From: Demequina sp. NBRC 110052
GTDB taxonomy: Bacteria; Actinomycetota; Actinomycetes; Actinomycetales; Demequinaceae
NCBI RefSeq assembly: GCF_002090075.1
Contig: NZ_BBRI01000002.1
Coordinates: forward strand, 930,001 to 994,000
Length of the DNA stretch: 64,000 bases
Direction: 5' to 3'
Shown here: piece by piece, positions 1 to 6,522 of the stretch
Layout of the letters: each line of letters opens with the position of its first letter
Numbering within the stretch: the first letter of the stretch is position 1
Notes under the pieces: generated by a model
Told to the model about the DNA's origin: nothing
Database searches by the model: none
What the model saw: the letters and a program-made list of their open reading frames with translations, nothing else
Position numbers and translations under genes: made by a program

Positions 1-17
1 TTTCCAAGGAGTTCAAG

Positions 18-272
18 ATGGATTGGCGCAATCGCGCAGCCTGCCTCGAGGTCGACGACCCCGAGCTGTTCTTCCCCGTCGGCAACACCGGCCCCGCACT
101 CGTTCAGATCGAGAAGGCCAAGGCCGTGTGCAACGGCTGCTCGGTCCGCGAGGTCTGCCTGCAGTGGGCCATGGAGCACAACCAGGACTCCGGCGTATGG
201 GGCGGACTGTCCGAGGACGAGCGCCGCTCGCTCAAGCGCCGCGCTGCGCGCGCACGCCGCGCCGCCAAGTAG
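18..272 (+). CDS. whiB1: WhiB-family iron-sulfur transcription factor (WhiB1-like)
   Basis: An 84-residue WhiB protein, a small actinobacterial redox/NO-responsive regulator that binds a [4Fe-4S] cluster and the primary sigma factor. The four cluster cysteines are C9, C38, C41 and C47 (CNGC then C five residues on). The WhiB turn GVWGG is at 59-63, followed by a basic tail (KRRAARARRAAK) that would contact DNA. An AAGGAG ribosome site at 6-11 supports this start. Next to it, on the opposite strand, lies a PdtaS-like kinase; M. tuberculosis whiB1 (Rv3219) and pdtaS (Rv3220c) are adjacent in the same way, which favours WhiB1 over other paralogues. The promoter lies before the window. Confidence 0.93.
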   Translation: MDWRNRAACLEVDDPELFFPVGNTGPALVQIEKAKAVCNGCSVREVCLQWAMEHNQDSGVWGGLSEDERRSLKRRAARARRAAK

Positions 273-329
273 CCGCGCGCCCGGCGACGCCGGGTGTGGT
301 GCCCGGCGGCCGCTCGCCTGAGCCGTAGT

Positions 330-1799
330 TCAGTACCGCGTGTCAGTGCGCGGCTCCGACACGCGCACATCGAGGCGCACCATCGAGCCGCGGCCCGTAT
401 CGGTCCACTCGATCGAGCCGCCCAGTTCGTTCTCCACGAGCGTGCGCACGATCGACGAGCCCAGGCCCGTCGGGTTCCCCGTCAGACCCGAGCCATCGTC
501 CTCGATCTCCACGTGCAGACGCTCGCCGTCGCTCGTGCGATCCGCGCGGATCGTGATTGTGCCGTGCTCGCGCCCCTCGAAGCCATGCTCCACGGCGTTC
601 GTGATGAGCTCCGTGACCACGAGCGCGAGCGACGACGCCCACTGCGCCGGGATCATGCCGAAGTCACCCTCGCGCACGATGCGCGCCTGCACGTTCGGAG
701 AGGCGACGTCCGCCGCCATACGCATCGACCGCTGCGCGAGGTCATCGAAGTTCACGAGTTCGTCGAGCGTGCCCGAGAGGGTCTCGTGAACCATCGCGAT
801 GGTGCTGACGCGCCTCATGGCCTCGGCCAGCGCCTCGCGGGCCTCCGGCGCCTCCACTCTTCTGGACTGCAGCCGCAGCAGCGCCGCGACCGTCTGCAGG
901 TTGTTCTTCACCCGATGGTGGATCTCGCGGATCGTGGCGTCCTTGGTCACGAGCTCGCGCTCGCGGCGCCTCAGCTCTGACACGTCCCTGCACAGCAGTA
1001 CCGCGCCGTGGCGCACGCCGTTCTCCGTGACGGGGATCGCGCGCAGCGACAGTGCGGCACCGCCTGACTCGATGTCGGTGCGCCACGCGGCCCGGCCCAT
1101 GACGACCATCGCGAGGGTCTCGTCCATCTGGCCCTTGTCCAGCATGAGAGTGCTGACCTCGCGCGGCAGCGACTTATTGATGAGCGGGCCCGTCAGACCC
1201 AGGCGGTGGAAGCACGACAGCGCGTTGGGGCTCGCGTACGTGACATGCCCGGCCGCGTCCAGCCTCAGCACGCCGTCGCCGACGCGGGGCGCACCGCGGC
1301 GCGGGCCGCTGATGGCGGTCGCCGTGGGGAACTCGCCTCGCGTGATCATCTGGAGGACGTCGTCGGCCGCGCCCTTGTAGTTCAGCTCGAGCCTGGACGA
1401 CGACCGCGACACCGCCTGCGAGACCTCGCGTGTGAGCACCGCGATGGGCTTGCCGTCGAGCACCACGGGCAGCGCGTCCTCGCGCACGGCGAAAGTCTCG
1501 TCCCAGCGCGGCTCCCGCGAGGCGACCATCGCGCGCTCGTCGAGAGCGCGGCGCAGATGCGCGTTGCGTCCTTCCGCGGCCCTGGACCCGACGATGTCCT
1601 CCTGGTGCACCGTCGGCCCCGTGGACGGCCGGCACTGGGCGATAGCGACGAAGCCGCCGTCGACCTCGAGCCACAGCACCAGATCGGCGAACGAGAGGTC
1701 GGCGATGATCTGCCAGTCCTCCGCGAGCATGGACAGGCGCTCCGCCTCGGCGTCGCTGAGGTGCGTATACCTCTCGGCGATCTCTCTCAAACTGGCCAC
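330..1799 (-). CDS. pdtaS: PdtaS-like cytosolic sensor histidine kinase
   Basis: A 489-residue kinase with no membrane segment. Order: PdtaS-type GAF-like N domain (about 5-150), PAS-like domain (about 175-275), HisKA_2/HWE-type dimerisation box with the phospho-accepting histidine in IHHRVKNNLQ (H294/H295), then HATPase_c with N-box ELITNAVEHGF (397-407), G1 DDGSGL (434-439) and G2 GLGSSIV (445-451). The family phosphorylates PdtaR, an ANTAR antiterminator that binds RNA; no pdtaR gene is in this window. The start is GTG with no ribosome site; a TAGGCT hexamer six bases upstream suggests a leaderless mRNA. The whiB1 neighbour matches M. tuberculosis gene order. Confidence 0.92.
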   Translation of the reverse strand: MASLREIAERYTHLSDAEAERLSMLAEDWQIIADLSFADLVLWLEVDGGFVAIAQCRPSTGPTVHQEDIVGSRAAEGRNAHLRRALDERAMVASREPRWDETFAVREDALPVVLDGKPIAVLTREVSQAVSRSSSRLELNYKGAADDVLQMITRGEFPTATAISGPRRGAPRVGDGVLRLDAAGHVTYASPNALSCFHRLGLTGPLINKSLPREVSTLMLDKGQMDETLAMVVMGRAAWRTDIESGGAALSLRAIPVTENGVRHGAVLLCRDVSELRRRERELVTKDATIREIHHRVKNNLQTVAALLRLQSRRVEAPEAREALAEAMRRVSTIAMVHETLSGTLDELVNFDDLAQRSMRMAADVASPNVQARIVREGDFGMIPAQWASSLALVVTELITNAVEHGFEGREHGTITIRADRTSDGERLHVEIEDDGSGLTGNPTGLGSSIVRTLVENELGGSIEWTDTGRGSMVRLDVRVSEPRTDTRY

Positions 1800-1811
1800 G
1801 GGCCCAGCCTA
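1797..1811 (-). promoter_or_regulatory. Leaderless -10 element of pdtaS
   Basis: Reading the minus strand: TAGGCT, a six-base spacer GGGCCC, then the GTG start. Transcription should begin at or next to the start codon. There is no Shine-Dalgarno sequence. Confidence 0.6.
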
Positions 1812-1919
1812 CGGCCCTCGTACGGCACTGCACGCGCGCATCGGACGCGCGCTCTGCCGGGGCCGGATCGGGGGTGCCTCGCGGTAGGATCGAGGCACTG
1901 CACCAGGGGGATCACGGAC

Positions 1920-2417
1920 ATGGACTTCACACACCGGCACCGCCTCGACGCACCGCTCGAGGCGGTCGTCAGGATGTTCGCCGACCGTGAGTTCGTGCGC
2001 CGCCGCGGTGCCACGATGGGCGCGAAGGTCCTCGACGCCGACGTCGACGGCACCAGCGACGCCGACTTTCAGGTGACGCTGCGCCGCGAGGCGCCCACCT
2101 CGTCGATCCCGGCGGAGTTCCGCGGCTTCGTGGGCGCGAGCCTGGTGATCACGTACGTCGAGGCGTGGGAGGCCCCCGAGGAGGGTCAGCGCATCGGTAC
2201 GTTCGCCGTGGAGATCCTCGGGGCGCCCGGCCATGTCTCGGGGGCGATCGGGCTCACCGACGAGGGCCCGGCCACCGAGCTGCTCGCCACCGGCAAGGTC
2301 ACGGTGCCGATGCCCCTCGTGGGGCCCATGATCGAGAAGGCACTGGTGGAGAACGCCTCGCGGCTGCTCGAGGCCGAGCTGGCCGAGGCCGACGCCTGGC
2401 TCGCGGAGCGCGCGTAG
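1920..2417 (+). CDS. DUF2505 domain protein
   Basis: A 165-residue protein (starts MDFTHRHRLDAPLEAV) of the DUF2505 family, a START/SRPBCC-like fold found across actinobacteria; its function is not established. The opening segment, with bases of the type DAPLEAVVRMF then DREFV, and the closing amphipathic helix (PMIEKALVENASRLLEAE) are family-typical. AGGGGG eight bases before ATG fixes the start, and TAGGAT at 1885-1890 is a plausible -10 giving a leader of about 23 nt. The reading frame is open far upstream, but that part overlaps the antisense pdtaS gene and is not coding. Three bases separate it from the fluC pair, so it is probably the first gene of that operon. Confidence 0.82.
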   Translation: MDFTHRHRLDAPLEAVVRMFADREFVRRRGATMGAKVLDADVDGTSDADFQVTLRREAPTSSIPAEFRGFVGASLVITYVEAWEAPEEGQRIGTFAVEILGAPGHVSGAIGLTDEGPATELLATGKVTVPMPLVGPMIEKALVENASRLLEAELAEADAWLAERA

Positions 2418-2420
2418 CGG

Positions 2421-2831
2421 ATGCTGCGCCCGCTGCTGCTCGTCTTCGTCGGCGGAGCCGTCGGCGGTGTGCTCAGGCTGATCGTTGGGGCGGCGCTGAG
2501 CGCCGAGGGCAGCGTCCCGTGGGACCTCGTACTGATCAACGTGCTCGGATCGGCAGTGCTCGGCTTCGTCGTCTCACGCGCCGAGCGCGAGGGCGGCTGG
2601 GCCCTGTTCCCCGCCATCGGCCCTGGCCTGCTGGGAGGGTTCACCACCTTCTCCGGGATCGCCGCGCTCACGTGGACGGCCGACGCGGCTGAGCCGTGGG
2701 CGTGGGCGCTGCTGGGCCTCCTGATGGCAGGAGCCGTCGCCGCGGCGGGCGTGGGCTGGTGGTTCGGCTCCGCTGAGGCGGTGCGCGAGGAAGACGTGAA
2801 GGAGCGTCGCTACGAGGGTCCACGGCCATGA
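2421..2831 (+). CDS. crcB: Fluoride channel FluC/CrcB, first subunit
   Basis: A 136-residue, four-helix membrane protein of the FluC (CrcB) family, which exports fluoride through a dual-topology dimer. The family asparagine is N40 (INVLGSAVLG) and the Phe-box/Na+-site loop is GGFTTFSG at 72-79. The C-terminus is longer and more charged (EAVREEDVKERR) than in the second copy. The stop overlaps the start of the second fluC (ATGA at 2828-2831), so the two are translationally coupled. Paired fluC genes are usual in Gram-positive bacteria and are thought to form heterodimers. I see no fluoride riboswitch upstream. Confidence 0.93.
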   Translation: MLRPLLLVFVGGAVGGVLRLIVGAALSAEGSVPWDLVLINVLGSAVLGFVVSRAEREGGWALFPAIGPGLLGGFTTFSGIAALTWTADAAEPWAWALLGLLMAGAVAAAGVGWWFGSAEAVREEDVKERRYEGPRP

Positions 2832-3193
2832 TCGACCCGCTCCTGCTCCTCGCAGCAGCCGCCGGCACCGGAGCCGGTGCCGTGCTGCGCTATCTCGCTG
2901 GCCGGATCGACCACCCACAGTCGTTCCCATGGCCGACGATCCTCGTCAACGCTCTCGGGTCCATCCTGCTGGGTGCACTTCTCGCGCTCGAGGCGCGCGG
3001 GGCGCTGGGCGCCAACGCACTGTATGTGCTCGGCGGGGGCCTCGCGGGGGGCCTCACCACGTTCTCGTCACTCGCAGTCGACGCGATCGTGCTGTTCAAG
3101 GACGGGCGCCGGTCCGATGCGGCGGCCTACCTCGCGGCGACGCTCGCGGTCGGCATCGCGGGGGCGGGCGCGGGATGGTGGCTCGGCTCCTGA
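2828..3193 (+). CDS. crcB: Fluoride channel FluC/CrcB, second subunit
   Basis: A 121-residue partner of the preceding channel, with four hydrophobic segments, N41 in the LVNALGS helix and GGLTTFSS at 74-81. It begins inside the stop of the upstream fluC, so the two subunits are likely made in equal amounts. This copy has little hydrophilic tail. A GC-rich inverted repeat 36 bases after the stop probably ends the DUF2505-fluC-fluC transcript. The family role, removing cytoplasmic fluoride that enters as HF, is known; that these two pair with each other is inference from the overlap. Confidence 0.93.
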   Translation: MIDPLLLLAAAAGTGAGAVLRYLAGRIDHPQSFPWPTILVNALGSILLGALLALEARGALGANALYVLGGGLAGGLTTFSSLAVDAIVLFKDGRRSDAAAYLAATLAVGIAGAGAGWWLGS

Positions 3194-3228
3194 CGAGGCG
3201 CTGCTCTCGGGCCATCCGGGGAGTCGTC

Positions 3229-3258
3229 GCCCGCACCCCCGGGGACTGAGGTGCGGGC
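3229..3258 (+). terminator. Inverted repeat after fluC pair
   Basis: Perfect 9-bp stem GCCCGCACC / GGTGCGGGC with a 12-nt loop, lying between convergent genes (fluC and an APC transporter). No U-tract follows. It could act on both strands. Confidence 0.55.
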
Positions 3259-3338
3259 CGAGGACGGTCACACCATGGTGGACCCGTCAACGACTCGGAC
3301 ATGGTAGCGCGAGGAGAACCCACGCGCGACCCCGCCGG

Positions 3339-4694
3339 TCAGGTGCGACGACGCACCAGCCACGCGAGCGTCGGCCACCCGAGCACCGACGCCACGAGCA
3401 GCCACGGCAGCCAAACCCCGCCCTCCCCGGCAGCCGCAGGCGCCGCGACGACCGCGAGGGACACGCAGCCAAGCAGACCCAGCGCGCTCAGCGCCACCGG
3501 GACTGCGAGCGTCGCGGTCCGGCCAGCGCGGCGCTGACGGATCGCGGCGGCATTGGCGACGGCGTAGTACGTGAGGATCGTCGCGACCGAGACGAGCAGC
3601 AGGCTGGAGATCGGCATCCAGACGAGCGCGGCGGCCGCGAGCGCGATCGCGAGCTCCGCGAGCCACGGCGCGCCACTGCTCCCCTGACGAGCGAGCGCAC
3701 GCGGCAGATCACCCTCGCGCGCCATGGCCATCGCGGTACGGCCCGCGCCTGCGAGCACTGCGAGCATCGCTCCGCCGACGCTGAGCGCCGCCACGACCGT
3801 CACCGCTGCGACCGGGGCACCCAGCGCGTCGGCCAGGCGCTCGATCGGCCCCAGCGTGTTCGTCTCACTGAAGTCGACACCTTGGGGAAGACCGCTCTGG
3901 AGACCTGCGAGGCCCACGTGCCACTGAAGCGCGATCGCCAGACCGACGTACAGCGTGAGCACCACCGCGAGCGCCGCGATGATCGCGCGTGGGATCACTC
4001 GCGCCGGATCGCGCACCTCCTCGCCCAGCGTGGCGATGCGCGCGTAGCCTGCGAACGCGAAGAAGGCCGCCGCCGCGGCCACTGGGAGCTGCGCGAGCCC
4101 GCCCTCAGACGAATGAGGGATCAGCGCAGAGACCACCCCGCCATCCAGGATCGCGGGATCATAGGTCTCGCCCGAGAGCGGCGCGTAGGCGAACCAGCCG
4201 AAGCTCACGGGCGTCACGAACGCGAGCACGATCAGTGCGGCGAGCGCGAGGCTGACCACGATCGCGATCGCAGTGGCGCCCCACGCCGTCTTGGTGATGC
4301 CTCGCGCGTTGAGCGCCCACACGAGCGCGATCGCAGCGGTCGCCACGCCCTGCGCATGCCCGGGAAGCACGTACGCGCCGAGGACGCCCGCCGCCACTGC
4401 GACCGAGGCGGTCTTGCCCACGAGGAAGGCGGCGCCCGCAACGTGTCCCGCCCACGGGTTCAACTCAGCACGTCCATACGCGTAGGCGCCACCCGCGACC
4501 GGATGCGCGGCGGCAAGCTGTGCAGTCGAGAGTGCATTGAGCACGGCGACGAGTGCGGCGATGCCGATCGCGGCGAGATACCACTGGCCGGCGGCGAGGA
4601 CGTCCTCCCACATGTCGGAGAACACGCCCGCGCCGAGCATCGAGCCGACCCCGATCCCCGTGGCACCGAGGATCCCCACCCTTCGCGCGGTCAC
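3339..4694 (-). CDS. APC-superfamily amino-acid permease
   Basis: A 451-residue polytopic membrane protein with about 12 hydrophobic segments. It opens with the APC signature: GILGATGIGVGSMLGAGVFSD, i.e. the unwound helix-1 motif that binds substrate amino and carboxyl groups. A second APC region (FFAFAGYARIATLGEEVRDP) has the helix-6 break. The substrate cannot be read from sequence. It lies 37 bases after a second, divergent APC-type transporter on the same strand. It appears to have its own start: GTG preceded at six bases by TAGCCT, with no ribosome site, so it may be transcribed both from the upstream gene and from an internal leaderless promoter. Confidence 0.85.
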   Translation of the reverse strand: MTARRVGILGATGIGVGSMLGAGVFSDMWEDVLAAGQWYLAAIGIAALVAVLNALSTAQLAAAHPVAGGAYAYGRAELNPWAGHVAGAAFLVGKTASVAVAAGVLGAYVLPGHAQGVATAAIALVWALNARGITKTAWGATAIAIVVSLALAALIVLAFVTPVSFGWFAYAPLSGETYDPAILDGGVVSALIPHSSEGGLAQLPVAAAAAFFAFAGYARIATLGEEVRDPARVIPRAIIAALAVVLTLYVGLAIALQWHVGLAGLQSGLPQGVDFSETNTLGPIERLADALGAPVAAVTVVAALSVGGAMLAVLAGAGRTAMAMAREGDLPRALARQGSSGAPWLAELAIALAAAALVWMPISSLLLVSVATILTYYAVANAAAIRQRRAGRTATLAVPVALSALGLLGCVSLAVVAAPAAAGEGGVWLPWLLVASVLGWPTLAWLVRRRT

Positions 4695-4706
4695 GACGCG
4701 AGGCTA
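4692..4706 (-). promoter_or_regulatory. Leaderless -10 element of APC permease
   Basis: On the minus strand: TAGCCT, spacer CGCGTC, GTG start. It sits in the 37-nt gap after the upstream transporter and would allow separate expression of the second gene. Confidence 0.5.
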
Positions 4707-4731
4707 GCAGTCGCGACGCCGTCCGCGCGGT

Positions 4732-6225
4732 TCACTCCCGCGTGCGCGCTCCCGCCCGCCGCACGGGAATGCTCACGGTCTCCTCGGACATCTCCCCGGC
4801 GTGCTCTCCCCCTGCCGCGGACTCGGCCTCGCCTGCCTCGGCCTCCGCCACCGCGTGCGCCGCTCCGCGAGGCCGGCCCGCCCTGACCCACGCCGCGTAC
4901 AGTACGCCGGCGGCGAGCGCCGTTGCCGCGAGCGAACCGAGCGCTGCGGGCCGGATAACGTTCATCGCGAGCGTGAACGCGACGGCGATCGCAGCCGCGA
5001 CATTCAGCGCGACCCACCTGCGCTGGCCGTCCCGGTGCGCGAGAATCGCCATCGACGCCAATCCCATGAGGAAGCTCACGAACACCGCGACAGCGTAGAA
5101 GAGGACGAGGCGCGGCTCACGCGCGTCGGCAGCGATGACGACAGCTCCCGAGAGGACGAGGAACAGGACGACGCCCACATAGGGGGTGTGGTGCGAGTTC
5201 GTGCGTCCGAGCGGCTCGGGCAGGACCCCGTGGGCCGACCCCTCGCCGCGCGCAAGCGCCTTCAGCAAGCCTGGCCCCGCCTGGAAGGACGAACTTGCCG
5301 CAGACAGAAGCAGCAGCGCGGTGGCGGCCTGGAACAGCGTGAAGACGGCAGGAGTGCCGACGGCGCGCGCGAGATCGGCGACGAGCGTCGAATCCTCATG
5401 CGGCAGGTGAATGCCGAGTGCCACCACGGCTGCGGTGATCGCGAGCGTCAGCGTGCCGACGATGCCGAGCGTGAGCCACAGAGCCCAGCGGCCGAAGGTG
5501 CGCCGGCCAGCGTCGTCGAGCTGGGCGAGCTGCGCGATCGCCGAGGACGGCGCCTCGACACCGGTCGCGAGCGCCATCGCGACCGGGAAGGCCAGGATGA
5601 CCGCGAGCGGCGCGCCATCGAACAGGCCGGGAGCGTGCGTCGCCGTCTGCGCGGCGCCGGGCTCGGCACCGAGCGCGGAGACGAGCACCGCGACTGCCGC
5701 GGCGAGGAAGATCACGGTCAGCAGCGCGAACACGGCGCGCCCCAGGTGGCCGAACCACATGAGACCTGCCACGACCACCAGCAGTCCCAGCGCCAGCGGC
5801 AGCCGATACGGCGCCAGCGCTGGCAGGTATGAGATGAGAGCCGAGGAGCCCGCCGAGACCGAGATCGCGATCGTGAGGACGAAGTCCACGATCAGCGCTC
5901 CCATGGGCACGAAGGAGAGCCCGTCGCCGAAGGCCTTCCCCGTCGCCGCGGCCGCTCCGCCGCCCTCAGGGAAGCGCCCGACGAGCTGGTGATAGCTCGT
6001 CACGACGAGTGCGACGACGAGGACGACCATGCCCATCGCAGGCAGGAGCAGCGCCAGGTTGCCGTCGAGCTCGCGGAGCGCGGCCTCGATCGCGTACGCG
6101 ACGGAGGACACGGGGTCCGCCATCACCGAGAAGGCGAACGCGATCAGCAGCGCGGTCCTCCCGTGGATCCACGCGCGGCGCGTGGCGGGCGCGCTCACGA
6201 GGCAGCCCGCCGGGGGCCGTCGCAT
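4732..6225 (-). CDS. APC-superfamily transporter, possibly KimA/KUP-related
   Basis: A 497-residue membrane protein with about 12 helices and a charged C-terminal tail. Helix 1 carries ADPVSSVAYAIEAAL, which resembles the DxLSSVAYGxEE motif of the KimA (YdaO) potassium importers within the APC superfamily more than it does ordinary amino-acid permeases. That similarity is my recollection of the family, so the substrate (K+, amino acid or other) is open. The ATG at 6225 has no clear ribosome site; an in-frame GTG at 6198 (VSAPATRRAW) is a possible start. I looked for a c-di-AMP riboswitch upstream, as expected for kimA, and could not recognise one. A strong terminator separates it from the upstream tRNA. 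Confidence 0.78.
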   Translation of the reverse strand: MRRPPAGCLVSAPATRRAWIHGRTALLIAFAFSVMADPVSSVAYAIEAALRELDGNLALLLPAMGMVVLVVALVVTSYHQLVGRFPEGGGAAAATGKAFGDGLSFVPMGALIVDFVLTIAISVSAGSSALISYLPALAPYRLPLALGLLVVVAGLMWFGHLGRAVFALLTVIFLAAAVAVLVSALGAEPGAAQTATHAPGLFDGAPLAVILAFPVAMALATGVEAPSSAIAQLAQLDDAGRRTFGRWALWLTLGIVGTLTLAITAAVVALGIHLPHEDSTLVADLARAVGTPAVFTLFQAATALLLLSAASSSFQAGPGLLKALARGEGSAHGVLPEPLGRTNSHHTPYVGVVLFLVLSGAVVIAADAREPRLVLFYAVAVFVSFLMGLASMAILAHRDGQRRWVALNVAAAIAVAFTLAMNVIRPAALGSLAATALAAGVLYAAWVRAGRPRGAAHAVAEAEAGEAESAAGGEHAGEMSEETVSIPVRRAGARTRE

Positions 6226-6357
6226 GCAGGGGACAGATCACACACAAGCACGAAGCGCGAGACTACGCCCGATGTGAGCGCTCTCCAAGGACCTGGGGCC
6301 CAGGCGGCGCCGCGTGGCGGGGGACAGTGCAGCGCAACAACACCCTGCGAGAACGAC

Positions 6358-6387
6358 GAAGGCCCGGACCTGACGGTCCGGGCCTTC
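6358..6387 (-). terminator. Terminator after tRNA-fMet
   Basis: Perfect 13-bp stem (GAAGGCCCGGACC at 6358-6370 with its complement at 6375-6387) and a 4-nt loop, just downstream of the tRNA on the minus strand. It insulates the tRNA from the transporter genes. Confidence 0.85.
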
Positions 6388-6392
6388 CGAAG

Positions 6393-6469
6393 TGGTAGCG
6401 GGGACAGGATTTGAACCTGCGACCTCCGGGTTATGAGCCCGGCGAGCTACCGAACTGCTCCACCCCGCG
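6393..6469 (-). tRNA. Initiator tRNA-fMet (CAT)
   Basis: A 77-nt tRNA on the minus strand with an encoded CCA (plus-strand TGG at 6393-6395). The anticodon CAT is read from plus-strand ATG at 6433-6435. It is the initiator rather than an elongator tRNA: the first acceptor base C is unpaired with position 72 (C-U), and the anticodon stem ends in three consecutive G-C pairs (GGG/CCC), both hallmarks of tRNA-fMet. The D-arm (AGCAGTTCGGTAGCTC) and T-arm (GGTTCAAATCC) are intact. A TAGACT hexamer at 6485-6490 is a likely -10. Confidence 0.96.
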
Positions 6470-6522
6470 TCGTTGTGCCTGAACAGTCTAACAGGTCTGC
6501 GAGGTGGTCCAGGACAGATCGA

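Noticed and set aside
1206-1919. Extended N-terminus for the DUF2505 protein
   Set aside because: It is antisense to pdtaS; AGGGGG and the family start both point to ATG at 1920.
2300-2420. Fluoride riboswitch before fluC
   Set aside because: No crcB-motif pseudoknot sequence seen, and the gene follows DUF2505 by three bases.
3268-4886. Long open frames opposite the APC permeases and other genes
   Set aside because: High GC leaves antisense frames open; these are Arg/Pro/Ala/Gly-rich, match no family and have no ribosome sites.
6226-6357. c-di-AMP (ydaO) riboswitch before the KimA-like transporter
   Set aside because: Conserved blocks of that class could not be found on the minus strand.
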